Assembly (NCBI RefSeq): GCF_013433315.1
Contig: NZ_WXVV01000036.1
Location: forward strand, 1 to 55,684
DNA: 55,684 bases
Direction of reading: 5' to 3'
From: Pseudomonas crudilactis
GTDB lineage: Bacteria > Pseudomonadota > Gammaproteobacteria > Pseudomonadales > Pseudomonadaceae
Part shown: positions 15,521 through 24,761 of the stretch, piece by piece
How the letters are laid out: each line of letters begins with the position of its first letter
How positions within the stretch are numbered: position 1 is the first letter of the stretch
The notes under the pieces: generated by a model
Told to the model about the DNA's origin: nothing
What the model saw: the letters and a program-made list of their open reading frames with translations, nothing else
Databases searched by the model: none
Program-made: the position numbers and the translations under genes

Positions 15521-18115
15521 ATGAACACAGAATTCCGCAAAACCCTGCCCGGCAGCCCTCTGGATTATTTCGACGCCCGTGCGGCGGTCGAGGCGATCCA
15601 GCCCGGCAGTTACGACACTCTGCCGTACACCTCCCGCGTGCTGGCGGAAAACCTCGTGCGTCGCTGCGACCCGGCCACGCTCACCGATTCCCTCATGCAA
15701 CTGATCGAACGCAAGCGCGACCTCGACTTCCCGTGGTTCCCGGCGCGTGTGGTCTGTCATGACATTCTCGGCCAGACCGCACTGGTCGACCTTGCAGGCC
15801 TGCGCGACGCCATCGCTTTGCAGGGCGGCGACCCGGCGCAGGTCAATCCGGTGGTACCGACGCAATTGATCGTCGACCACTCGCTGGCAGTGGAAGCGGG
15901 CGGTTTCGACAAGCAGGCGTTCGAGAAAAACCGCGCCATCGAAGACCGTCGCAACGAAGACCGTTTCCACTTCATCAACTGGACCAAAAAGGCCTTCAAG
16001 AACGTTGATGTGATCCCGCCCGGCAACGGCATCATGCACCAGATCAACCTGGAGAAAATGTCGCCGGTGATTCAGGTGCGTGAGGGCGTCGCGTTTCCCG
16101 ACACCTGCGTCGGCACTGACAGCCACACCCCGCACGTCGATGCGCTGGGCGTAATCGCCATTGGCGTCGGCGGCCTCGAGGCCGAGAGCGTGATGCTCGG
16201 TCGCGCGTCGTGGATGCGCCTGCCGGAAAGCGTCGGCGTCGAGCTGACCGGCAAGCTGCAACCGGGCATCACCGCCACCGACATGGTGCTGGCGCTGACC
16301 GAATACCTGCGCAAACAGAAAGTCGTCGGCGCGTGGCTGGAGTTCTTCGGTGAAGGCGCCGCGGCGTTGACCCTCGGCGACCGCGCGACCATCTCCAACA
16401 TGGCCCCGGAATACGGCGCCACCGCGGCGATGTTCTACATCGATCAGCAAACCATCGACTACCTGAAACTCACCGGTCGTGAAGACCAGCAAGTGCAGTT
16501 GGTCGAGCAATACGCCAAGCTGACCGGTCTATGGGCGGACAGCCTGAAAGGCGCGCAATACGAGCGCGGTCTGACTTTCGACCTGTCCTCGGTGGTGCGC
16601 AACATGGCCGGCCCGAGCAACCCGCATGCGCGCGTTGCGGTATCCGATCTGGCCGCCAAAGGCATCTCCGGCCAGTGGGATGACGTGCCGGGGCAAATGC
16701 CCGACGGCGCGGTGATCATCGCTGCCATCACCAGTTGCACCAACACCAGCAACCCGCGCAACGTCATCGCCGCCGGCCTGCTGGCGCGCAATGCCAACAA
16801 GCTTGGTCTGACCCGCAAGCCGTGGGTGAAATCCTCACTGGCGCCGGGTTCGAAAACCGTGGCGCTGTACCTCGACGAAGCGGGGCTGACCACGGAGCTG
16901 GAGCAGCTCGGCTTCGGCGTCGTCGCCTTCGCTTGCACCACGTGCAACGGCATGTCCGGCGCGCTCGATCCGCTGATCCAGCAAGAGATCATCGACCGCG
17001 ATCTGTACGCCACCGCCGTGCTTTCCGGCAACCGCAACTTTGACGGCCGCATTCACCCGTATGCCAAGCAAGCGTTCCTCGCTTCGCCGCCGCTGGTGGT
17101 CGCTTACGCCATCGCCGGGACCATCCGTTTCGACATCGAGAAGGATGTGCTGGGCGTGGTCGACGGCGAGGAAATCCGCCTCAAAGACATCTGGCCGAGC
17201 GACGAAGAAATCGACGCCGTGGTGAAATCTTCGGTCAAGCCTGAACAGTTCCGTCAGGTCTACATTCCGATGTTCGCCGTCCATGAAGACACCGGCCCGA
17301 AAGTCACGCCGCTGTACGACTGGCGCGAGATGAGCACCTACATCCGCCGTCCGCCGTATTGGGAAGGTGCACTGGCCGGCGCCCGTCCGCTCAAAGGCAT
17401 GCGCCCGCTGGCCGTGCTGCCGGACAACATCACCACCGATCACCTGTCGCCATCCAACGCGATCATGCTTGACAGCGCCGCCGGCGAATACCTGGCGAAA
17501 ATGGGCCTGCCGGAAGAGGACTTCAACTCTTACGCGACCCACCGTGGCGACCACTTGACCGCACAGCGCGCGACGTTCGCCAACCCGAAACTGTTCAACG
17601 AAATGGTCGTGGAAAACGGCAAGGTCAAGCAGGGGTCGCTGGCCCGTGTCGAGCCGGAAGGCCAAGTGATGCGCATGTGGGAAGCCATCGAAACCTACAT
17701 GGAACGCAAGCAGCCGCTGATCATCATTGCCGGCGCCGATTACGGTCAGGGATCGTCCCGCGACTGGGCGGCCAAAGGCGTGCGTCTGGCCGGTGTCGAG
17801 GCGATTGCTGCTGAAGGTTTCGAGCGCATTCACCGCACCAACCTGGTGGGCATGGGCGTGTTGCCGCTGGAGTTCAAAGCGGGCACTGACCGTCACACCC
17901 TGGCCATCGACGGCAGCGAAACCTACGACGTGATCGGCGAGCGCAAACCGCGCGCGGATCTGACGCTGGTGATCCATCGCAAGAACGGCGAGCGCGTTGA
18001 CGTGCCGGTCACTTGCCGTCTCGATACCGCTGAAGAAGTGTCGATCTACGAGGCTGGCGGCGTGTTGCAGCGCTTCGCTCAGGACTTCCTCGAAGAGTCG
18101 GCGGTTGCCGTTTAA
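15521..18115 (+). CDS. acnD: Fe/S-dependent 2-methylisocitrate dehydratase
   Basis: Aconitase-family enzyme of 864 residues that dehydrates 2-methylcitrate and needs PrpF as partner. Cluster cysteines are C406 (SCTNTSNP) and C472/C475 (CTTCNGMSG). The swivel domain in the last third contains YGQGSSRDWAAKG. It replaces the PrpD route in many Pseudomonas, but here prpD is also present in the operon. Start at 15521; only a weak purine stretch precedes it. Followed by prpF after 54 bases without any repeat, consistent with tight co-expression of this obligate pair. Confidence 0.95.
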   Translation: MNTEFRKTLPGSPLDYFDARAAVEAIQPGSYDTLPYTSRVLAENLVRRCDPATLTDSLMQLIERKRDLDFPWFPARVVCHDILGQTALVDLAGLRDAIALQGGDPAQVNPVVPTQLIVDHSLAVEAGGFDKQAFEKNRAIEDRRNEDRFHFINWTKKAFKNVDVIPPGNGIMHQINLEKMSPVIQVREGVAFPDTCVGTDSHTPHVDALGVIAIGVGGLEAESVMLGRASWMRLPESVGVELTGKLQPGITATDMVLALTEYLRKQKVVGAWLEFFGEGAAALTLGDRATISNMAPEYGATAAMFYIDQQTIDYLKLTGREDQQVQLVEQYAKLTGLWADSLKGAQYERGLTFDLSSVVRNMAGPSNPHARVAVSDLAAKGISGQWDDVPGQMPDGAVIIAAITSCTNTSNPRNVIAAGLLARNANKLGLTRKPWVKSSLAPGSKTVALYLDEAGLTTELEQLGFGVVAFACTTCNGMSGALDPLIQQEIIDRDLYATAVLSGNRNFDGRIHPYAKQAFLASPPLVVAYAIAGTIRFDIEKDVLGVVDGEEIRLKDIWPSDEEIDAVVKSSVKPEQFRQVYIPMFAVHEDTGPKVTPLYDWREMSTYIRRPPYWEGALAGARPLKGMRPLAVLPDNITTDHLSPSNAIMLDSAAGEYLAKMGLPEEDFNSYATHRGDHLTAQRATFANPKLFNEMVVENGKVKQGSLARVEPEGQVMRMWEAIETYMERKQPLIIIAGADYGQGSSRDWAAKGVRLAGVEAIAAEGFERIHRTNLVGMGVLPLEFKAGTDRHTLAIDGSETYDVIGERKPRADLTLVIHRKNGERVDVPVTCRLDTAEEVSIYEAGGVLQRFAQDFLEESAVAV

Positions 18116-18169
18116 ATCAACTGATGCGGGCATGGAATTTTAAGTCCCATGCTTTCGGTAAGGAGCAAT

Positions 18170-19360
18170 ATGGCTCACGCACCACAGATTAAAATCCCCG
18201 CCACCTACATGCGCGGCGGCACCAGCAAAGGCGTGTTTTTCAGTCTCAAGGATCTGCCCGAAGCGGCGCAGATTCCCGGCCCGGTTCGCGACGCTTTATT
18301 GCTGCGCGTGATCGGCAGCCCCGACCCGTACGACAAGCAGATCGACGGCATGGGCGGCGCGACGTCGAGCACCAGCAAAACCGTGATCCTGTCGAAAAGC
18401 ATCAAGGCTGATCACGACGTCGATTACCTGTTCGGTCAGGTCTCCATCGACAAGCCATTCGTGGACTGGAGCGGCAACTGCGGCAATCTCTCGGCAGCGG
18501 TCGGTTCGTTCGCCATCAGCAATGGTCTGGTCGACGCCAGCCGCATTCCGCACAACGGTGTCGCGGTGGTGCGCGTGTGGCAGGCCAACATCGGCAAAAC
18601 GATTATTGCCCACGTGCCGATCACCAATGGCGAAGTGCAGGAAACCGGTGATTTCGAACTCGACGGGGTGACCTTTCCGGCGGCTGAAGTGCAGGTTGAA
18701 TTCATGGACCCGGCGGCAGAAGAAGAGGGCGGCGGTGGCTCGATGTTCCCCACCGGCAACTTGATCGATGAGCTGGAAGTGCCGGGTGTCGGCACCTTCA
18801 AGGCAACCATGATCAATGCCGGCATCCCGACGATTTTCGTCAACGCCGAAGCCATCGGTTACACCGGGACCGAGTTGCAGAGCGCGATCAACAGCGATCC
18901 GAAAGCGTTGCAGATGTTTGAGACGATTCGGGCTTACGGCGCATTGCGCATGGGCTTGATTGCCAATCTCGATGAAGCAGCGAAACGGCAGCACACGCCG
19001 AAAGTCGCGTTTGTCGCCAAGCCTGCGGATTACGTGGCGTCGAGTGGCAAAGCGGTTGGCGCCGGCGATGTCGATTTGCTGGTGCGCGCCTTGTCGATGG
19101 GCAAGTTGCATCACGCGATGATGGGCACGGCGGCGGTGGCGATTGGTACTGCGGCAGCCATTTCCGGCACGTTGGTGAACCTTGCGGCAGGTGGCGTTGA
19201 ACGTAGCGCCGTGCGTTTCGGGCATCCGTCCGGAACCCTGCGCGTCGGCGCTGAAGCCAGCCTGGAAAACGGCGAGTGGGTAGTCAAAAAAGCCATCATG
19301 AGCCGCAGTGCGCGTGTGCTGATGGAAGGTTATGTGCGCATCCCCGGGGATTCCTTCTGA
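18170..19360 (+). CDS. prpF: 2-methylaconitate cis-trans isomerase
   Basis: Isomerises the 2-methyl-trans-aconitate made by AcnD to the cis isomer. 396 residues of the PrpF/diaminopimelate-epimerase-like fold, opening with YMRGGTSKGVFF and containing DWSGNCGNLSAAVG, a glycine-rich loop typical of the family. The start at 18170 follows AAGGAG at the right distance; an in-frame ATG at 18149 is less likely. It lies directly behind acnD and is separated from prpD by a 250-bp repeat. Confidence 0.95.
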   Translation: MAHAPQIKIPATYMRGGTSKGVFFSLKDLPEAAQIPGPVRDALLLRVIGSPDPYDKQIDGMGGATSSTSKTVILSKSIKADHDVDYLFGQVSIDKPFVDWSGNCGNLSAAVGSFAISNGLVDASRIPHNGVAVVRVWQANIGKTIIAHVPITNGEVQETGDFELDGVTFPAAEVQVEFMDPAAEEEGGGGSMFPTGNLIDELEVPGVGTFKATMINAGIPTIFVNAEAIGYTGTELQSAINSDPKALQMFETIRAYGALRMGLIANLDEAAKRQHTPKVAFVAKPADYVASSGKAVGAGDVDLLVRALSMGKLHHAMMGTAAVAIGTAAAISGTLVNLAAGGVERSAVRFGHPSGTLRVGAEASLENGEWVVKKAIMSRSARVLMEGYVRIPGDSF

Positions 19361-19373
19361 CTTGAAATCTTTT

Positions 19374-19622
19374 ACCCTCATCGGAACGCCGCCCGCCCAG
19401 CCCTCTCCCGGAGGGAGAGGGGGCCGACCGAGGTGTCCGGAGATGTACATCGACCTGAAAGATCGAGGCGATTATGGATTCAGTGAGGGCGGATCGGGCG
19501 GGCTGAAGTTTTATATTCACCTGCTCGATTATGGATTCAGCGCAGATCGTTCACTTCGGTGAACCTCTGAAGCATCCCCCATTCAGTTCCCTCTCCCTCG
19601 GGAGAGGGCTAGGGTGAGGGGC
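19374..19622. repeat. Long CCCTCACCC inverted repeat, copy T2, inside the prp operon
   Basis: The left arm at 19375 starts CCCTCATCGGAACGCCGCCC. The right arm (CCCTCTCCCTCGGGAGAGGG, then CTAGGGTGAGGGGC) ends at 19622. The core contains CGATTATGGATTCAG twice (19469-19483 and 19526-19540), a partial internal duplication absent from copy T3. It occupies most of the 380-base gap between prpF and prpD; the rest (19623-19740) has no gene. Confidence 0.85.
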
Positions 19623-19740
19623 CCACCCACTGAAGAAACCCAAAACAAGCAGGCACCCCAGACCTGCAATCAACCAGACCCAACCCGCCAAGCCCTGAGG
19701 AAGACCGCACCACTCATCATTCCCGCACAGGAGAACCGCA

Positions 19741-21225
19741 ATGAGCGCCAACGTCGACCTGAACAACCGCCCCGACTACGACCGTGTCCTGCAGGATATC
19801 GCCGATTACGTCCTCACCTTCAAAGCCCCCTCTGCCGAAGCACTCGATACCGCCCGCAACTGCCTGATGGACACGCTGGGCTGTGGCCTGCTGGCACTGC
19901 GTTTTCCCGAGTGCACCAAACACCTAGGCCCGATAGTCGAAGGAACGGTGGTTCCTTACGGTGCGCGGGTCCCCGGCACCAGCTATCGCCTCGATCCGGT
20001 CAAAGCCGCGTGGGACATCGGCTGTATCGTCCGCTGGCTCGACTACAACGACACCTGGCTCGCCGCCGAATGGGGCCATCCATCGGACAACCTCGGTGGC
20101 ATTCTCGCGGTGGCCGATCACCTCTCGCAGAAACGCCTGGCCAACGCTGAAGCACCGCTGACCATTCGCGATGTACTCGAAGCGATGATCATGGCCCACG
20201 AGATTCAAGGCGTGATCGCCCTGGAAAACTCCTTCAACCGCGTAGGACTCGATCACGTCATTCTGGTCAAAGTCGCCTCAACCGCCGTCACCGCCAAACT
20301 GATGGGCGCCAATCGCGAGCAATTGCTGTCGGCGTTGTCCCATGCGTTCGCCGATGGTCAGGCACTGCGCACTTATCGCCATGCACCGAATGCCGGCTCG
20401 CGAAAGTCCTGGGCGGCGGGGGATGCGACGAGTCGTGGTGTGCGTCTGGCCGACATCGCCATGCGCGGCGAAATGGGCATTCCCGGGGTGCTGACTGCGA
20501 AACAGTGGGGCTTTTATGATGTGCTGTTCAGCCACACAAATAGCGATCTGGCGCTGAAACCGGAAGATAAACGCGCTTTCAGTTTTTCGCGGCCATTCGG
20601 CAGTTACGTGATGGAAAACGTGCTGTTCAAGATCAGCTTCCCCGCCGAGTTTCATGCGCAAACTGCCTGCGAAGCCGCGGTGACCTTGCACCCGCACGTG
20701 CGCAATCGCCTGCACGAAATCGACAAAATCGTCATCACCACCCACGAATCGGCGATTCGCATCATTTCCAAAGTCGGGCCGCTGGCCAACGCTGCCGACC
20801 GCGACCACTGCATCCAGTACATGACCGCCGTGCCGCTGGCCTTCGGCAATCTGGTCGCCGAGCAGTACGAAGATGATTTCCACAAGGCGCACCCGATCAT
20901 CGATGTACTGCGCGAGAAAATGGTTATCGTCGAAGATCCGCGTTTCACTCGCGAATATCTGGAGGCCGACAAACGCTCGATCGCCAATGCCGTGCAGGTG
21001 TTTTTCAAGGACGGCAGCAGCACCGACAACGTCGTTGTGGAATACCCGATCGGTCATCGTCGCCGCCGTGCCGAGGGCATTCCGTTGCTTGAGGACAAGT
21101 TCAAAGCCAACCTGGCCACGCGCTTCACCGGCCAGCGCAGCAGCGAAATCTTCGCGTTGTGCAAGGATCCGGCGCAGCTCGAAGCCACCCCGGTCAATCG
21201 TTTTGTGGATATGTTGGTTATCTGA
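19741..21225 (+). CDS. prpD: 2-methylcitrate dehydratase PrpD
   Basis: Cluster-free 2-methylcitrate dehydratase of the MmgE/PrpD family, 494 residues, for example LDTARNCLMDTLGCGLLAL near the N-terminus and the DYNDTWLAAEWGHPSDNLGG active-site region. The start at 19741 has AGGAGAACCGCA just upstream. Together with AcnD/PrpF it makes the dehydration step redundant. PrpD also has weak aconitase activity in other species. It is the last gene of the operon and overlaps the convergent DMT transporter gene by eight bases. Confidence 0.95.
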   Translation: MSANVDLNNRPDYDRVLQDIADYVLTFKAPSAEALDTARNCLMDTLGCGLLALRFPECTKHLGPIVEGTVVPYGARVPGTSYRLDPVKAAWDIGCIVRWLDYNDTWLAAEWGHPSDNLGGILAVADHLSQKRLANAEAPLTIRDVLEAMIMAHEIQGVIALENSFNRVGLDHVILVKVASTAVTAKLMGANREQLLSALSHAFADGQALRTYRHAPNAGSRKSWAAGDATSRGVRLADIAMRGEMGIPGVLTAKQWGFYDVLFSHTNSDLALKPEDKRAFSFSRPFGSYVMENVLFKISFPAEFHAQTACEAAVTLHPHVRNRLHEIDKIVITTHESAIRIISKVGPLANAADRDHCIQYMTAVPLAFGNLVAEQYEDDFHKAHPIIDVLREKMVIVEDPRFTREYLEADKRSIANAVQVFFKDGSSTDNVVVEYPIGHRRRRAEGIPLLEDKFKANLATRFTGQRSSEIFALCKDPAQLEATPVNRFVDMLVI

Positions 21226-22147
21226 ACCACTTTTCCACAGGCAATTTGGTGAGCGCAAACCCGCTCAACAAAACCGCCGAATAGATCATCAGCTCCCGGG
21301 ACAGGGTTTGCCCCTCGTACCAGGCGCCGATGATCACGGCGAACACCGGGAAAATGATAAACACGAACGACAGAATGATCGGGCTCAAGCGTTTAAGCAG
21401 CAAAAAGTAAACGATGAATCCGCCCACCGATGCCACCAGTCCCAGATACAGCAGGGCGCCCCACGAGCGCGCGCTGACGTCACTGAACACCGGCGTCTCA
21501 ACGCTCAACCCGACAATAAATAACATCGCTCCGGCAATGCCTATCGGCAACGTGTTGTAAGTGATCACGCTGATCGCGCTGCCATGTTTTTTCGTCACCA
21601 CGTAACACAGCGCATGCATCACCGCTGCGCACAGAATCGCCAACACGCCAAGCCACTCCGCTTGATCCAGATGCAGACCCTGACTACGAATAATCATGAA
21701 CAGACTGCCAAAGCCGATCGCGATACCGAGCATCTGCGACGGGTAGATTTTCTCGCGCAGAAACAGCGCGGAAAACAGCAGGATAAACACCGGCATGCAA
21801 CTGAACAGCAGCGCTGTCAGGCCCGATGACACGTGCATCTCGCCGTAGTTGAGCAGGTAGTAGGGCAGGCTGAAATACGACAGCGTGACGAACAAAAAAA
21901 ACCAGCGACTTTGCCGGGGAAACAACAGCGGTTCCTTGCGCAACAGCGCGAAGCTGAGGAACAGCGGAAAGGCAATCAGAAAACGCAGCCCGGCGGCCGT
22001 CAGTGGCGGCACGCTTTCCACGGCAATCTTGATCCCCAGCCACGTCGTGCCCCAGCTCAGACAGACGATCAGAAACAGCGTGCTGGTGATCAAACCGGCG
22101 AGCCAGGGTTTGCTGATGTTTATCGGTGTACTGATGGCGGTCGACAT
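21218..22147 (-). CDS. DMT-superfamily (EamA) transporter
   Basis: Integral membrane protein of 309 residues with ten hydrophobic segments arranged as two EamA repeats (for example LTSTLFLIVCLSWGTTWLG at the start and LSPIILSFVFIIFPVFAVI near the end). Members export amino acids or other metabolites. The start at 22147 (MSTAIS) has GGAG upstream; an in-frame ATG at 22201 would add 18 unlikely residues. It is divergent from a MocR-type regulator with 91 bases between, so the regulator probably controls this exporter. Its 3' end overlaps prpD by eight bases on the opposite strand. Confidence 0.88.
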   Translation of the reverse strand: MSTAISTPINISKPWLAGLITSTLFLIVCLSWGTTWLGIKIAVESVPPLTAAGLRFLIAFPLFLSFALLRKEPLLFPRQSRWFFLFVTLSYFSLPYYLLNYGEMHVSSGLTALLFSCMPVFILLFSALFLREKIYPSQMLGIAIGFGSLFMIIRSQGLHLDQAEWLGVLAILCAAVMHALCYVVTKKHGSAISVITYNTLPIGIAGAMLFIVGLSVETPVFSDVSARSWGALLYLGLVASVGGFIVYFLLLKRLSPIILSFVFIIFPVFAVIIGAWYEGQTLSRELMIYSAVLLSGFALTKLPVEKWFR

Positions 22148-22238
22148 GTGGCGTGCTCCGAAACTGTGGAATTGACCTTGTAGCGGAAACGGTCTATTCA
22201 TGATTGAACCTGTTTAAAGCACGCTATTCGGGGTGACA

Positions 22239-23648
22239 ATGACTGTCAAAGTAAGTATTGCCATGGTGTCAATCCTCCGCGACGGCCTCGTCAACGGCGT
22301 GGGCGTGAAATACAAACGTCTAGCGGATGCAGTCGCGCAAGCCATCGATGAAGGCGTTATCGATGCAGGATGCAAGTTGCCGCCGCACCGTTTGCTGGCG
22401 GACAGCCTGGGAGTGACCATCGGCACCATCAGCCGTGCCTACGGTGAGCTTGAGCGTGTCGGACTGGTGGTTGCTCGCGTAGGAGATGGCACCTACGTCT
22501 GTCAGCGCGGGATGGAGCGGCCGCAGGACAAAGGCTTTCGCAATGTCAGTGATGAGCCTTCAGCCTGTTTCGACATGAGCCGCAATCAACCGATGCCAGG
22601 GCAGGAAGCGGCGTTCATGAGCCAGAGCCTGCAGGAGTTGGCCAGCGATCCGCGCGTTTTGCAGCAATTGACCGGCTACACCGCTGAAGCTGGGCTGGCA
22701 CGGCATCGTGTGGCGGGGGCGGTCTGGTTGCAGCACGGGGCATTTGTCCCGCACGCCGATCAGGTGTTGTGCGTCAACGGTGGCCAACATGGACTGCTGT
22801 GCGCGTTGATGGGTTTGCTCAAGGCCGGCGACACGGTGGTCACCGAGTATTTGTCCTACCCAGGGTTGATCGGCGTCGCACGTCAGCTGGGGATAAAACT
22901 GATCGGTGCCGCGCTGGATGACGAAGGATTGTTGCCGTCGGCACTGGAGGACATCTGCCGTCAGCATCGGGTTTCGGCGGTGTATTGCACGCCGACGATC
23001 CAGAATCCTACGGCTGCAGTCATGTCGATCTCACGGCGCGAGGCGATTGCCGATATCTGCCGCCAGCACAATTTGCTGATTATCGAAGACGAAGCCCATG
23101 CGGTTCTGGACCGTCAGCGCCCGTTGCCGCTGAGTTATTTCGCGCCGGAGCGTTCGGTATTGATCGGCAGTCTGAGCAAGGCCGTTTCAGCGGGTTTGCG
23201 CGTCGGTTATCTGCACGCGCCGCAAGCGTTGATCGGGCGTTTGAGTGCGGCCATTCGCGCAACGTGCTGGATGGCCAATCCGCTCTCGATGGAAGTGGCC
23301 AGTCTGTGGATCGAAAGCGGCATGGCCGAGCGTTTGCTGGACGAACAGATCAGCGAGATCGCTCGGCGCAAGGCTTTGGTGGCGCCGGTTCTGCAGGGTT
23401 TGAATTACAAGACTCACCCTTACAGCCCGCACTTTTGGGTGGAAGTGCCTGAGCTGTGGCGGGCGTCGCAGATTGCGGCGGAGTTGAAGGAGAACAACTA
23501 TCTGGTCGCCACGGCTGAAGCGTTTGCGGTCGGGCATTCAGCGGTGCCGCAGTTTATTCGGGTGAGTGTGTGCAATGCGGTGGGGGATGATCGCTTGCTG
23601 CTCGCAGGGTTTGAGGCTTTGGCGAATGCATTAACAGACACCGTGTAA
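22239..23648 (+). CDS. MocR-type regulator (GntR HTH fused to aminotransferase-like domain)
   Basis: Regulator of about 469 residues. It has an N-terminal GntR winged helix (about 20-90, KYKRLADAVAQAI ... GTISRAYGELERVGLVVAR) and a fold-type-I aminotransferase-like domain (about 120-465). The pyridoxal-phosphate lysine is intact (K314 in GSLSKAVSAGLRVGY), as is the EDEAH segment. Such proteins use PLP or an amino acid-PLP adduct as signal. A GTG (22233), an ATG at 22239 and an ATG at 22263 are all possible starts; 22239 is a compromise. It is divergent from the DMT exporter, its likely target. Confidence 0.88.
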   Translation: MTVKVSIAMVSILRDGLVNGVGVKYKRLADAVAQAIDEGVIDAGCKLPPHRLLADSLGVTIGTISRAYGELERVGLVVARVGDGTYVCQRGMERPQDKGFRNVSDEPSACFDMSRNQPMPGQEAAFMSQSLQELASDPRVLQQLTGYTAEAGLARHRVAGAVWLQHGAFVPHADQVLCVNGGQHGLLCALMGLLKAGDTVVTEYLSYPGLIGVARQLGIKLIGAALDDEGLLPSALEDICRQHRVSAVYCTPTIQNPTAAVMSISRREAIADICRQHNLLIIEDEAHAVLDRQRPLPLSYFAPERSVLIGSLSKAVSAGLRVGYLHAPQALIGRLSAAIRATCWMANPLSMEVASLWIESGMAERLLDEQISEIARRKALVAPVLQGLNYKTHPYSPHFWVEVPELWRASQIAAELKENNYLVATAEAFAVGHSAVPQFIRVSVCNAVGDDRLLLAGFEALANALTDTV

Positions 23649-23653
23649 TCGTT

Positions 23654-23745
23654 CTTCGCGAGCAGGCTCGCTCCCACAAGGGGGGGGGTGAATGCAAAAT
23701 GTGCAAACACCCGAGAACCCTGTGGGAGCGAGCTTGCTCGCGAAG
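23654..23745. repeat. REP doublet 6 (geometry A, mixed cores)
   Basis: The left arm has the GCAGGC core and the right arm the GCAAGC-type core (seen as CTTGC), with a spacer of about 45 bases that includes a run of nine G. It lies between the MocR gene and ppsR, which converge here. Confidence 0.9.
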
Positions 23746-23768
23746 GCGTCAGCCCAGACACCACAAAT

Positions 23769-24587
23769 CTATTTGAACCGCCGCTCCACACCTTTCTCCA
23801 CCAGAATCTTCGCCGAAATCTCTTCCACCGAAAAATGCGTGGAGTTGATGTTCGGGATGTTCTCGCGGCGGAACAGATTCTCCACTTCGCGCACTTCGAA
23901 TTCGCACTGGGCGTAGCTCGAATAGCGGCTGTTGGGCTTGCGCTCGTTGCGGATCGCGGTGAGGCGATCCGGGTCGATGGTCAGGCCGAACAGCTTGTGC
24001 TGATGGGCGCGCAGGGCGTTCGGCAAGGTCAGACGTTCCATGTCGTCTTCGGTCAGCGGATAGTTGGCCGCGCGGATGCCGAATTGCATGGCCATGTACA
24101 GACACGTCGGCGTTTTGCCGCATCGCGACACGCCCACTAGTATCAGGTCGGCTTTGTCGTAATAGTGCGTGCGCGCCCCGTCGTCGTTGTCGAGGGCGAA
24201 GTTCACCGCCTCGATACGCTCCATGTAATTGGAGTTGTGCCCGATCGAGTGGGACTTGCCGACGGTGTAGGAAGAATGCTCGGTCAGTTCCTGCTCAAGC
24301 GGGGCGAGGAAGGTCGAGAAAATGTCGATCATGAAACCATTGGACGTTGCGAGAATCTCACGGATGTCCTGATTGACGATGGTGTCGAAGATGATCGGGC
24401 GAAAGCCGTCGGTTTCAGCGGCTTTGTTGATTTGTTGTACCATGGCCCGCGCTTTTTCAACGCTGTCGATGTACGGTCGCGTGAATTTGCTGAAGGTAAT
24501 GTTTTCGAACTGCGCCAGAAGGCTTTGACCCAGGGTTTCGGCGGTAATGCCGGTGCCATCGGAGATGAAGAAAGCAGATCGTTTCAT
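23769..24587 (-). CDS. ppsR: PEP synthase regulatory protein (kinase/pyrophosphorylase)
   Basis: Bifunctional ADP-dependent kinase and Pi-dependent pyrophosphorylase of 272 residues (DUF299 family). It inactivates PEP synthase by phosphorylating a threonine near the catalytic histidine, and reactivates it. The P-loop-like motif GVSRCGKTPT lies at 152-161 and the N-terminus FFISDGTGITAE is conserved. The start at 24587 (MKRSAFF) is the family start; the frame is open 30 bases further. It is divergent from ppsA, its substrate, across a 174-base gap. Confidence 0.94.
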   Translation of the reverse strand: MKRSAFFISDGTGITAETLGQSLLAQFENITFSKFTRPYIDSVEKARAMVQQINKAAETDGFRPIIFDTIVNQDIREILATSNGFMIDIFSTFLAPLEQELTEHSSYTVGKSHSIGHNSNYMERIEAVNFALDNDDGARTHYYDKADLILVGVSRCGKTPTCLYMAMQFGIRAANYPLTEDDMERLTLPNALRAHQHKLFGLTIDPDRLTAIRNERKPNSRYSSYAQCEFEVREVENLFRRENIPNINSTHFSVEEISAKILVEKGVERRFK

Positions 24588-24693
24588 TTGCACCTTGGGC
24601 CTTAAGCTAATGAGCATTTCTGGATATGATAGGCGCGATTTGTCGGCCGCGACTGGCCCGCATTCTCACTTATTTTCCAGGTCCAGGCCATAC

Positions 24694-24724
24694 AACCGGC
24701 CAAGGCTCCCCCGGGCCGCCGGTT
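24694..24724. promoter_or_regulatory. GC-rich hairpin in the ppsA leader
   Basis: AACCGGC (24694-24700) pairs with GCCGGTT (24718-24724), with a GC-rich interior that can pair further. It ends 37 bases before the ppsA start codon. No T-run follows. Could be an operator dyad or an mRNA leader structure. Confidence 0.4.
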
Positions 24725-24761
24725 TCTGAGCTTTTCCAACACAGTTAGTGGAGAGATCACC

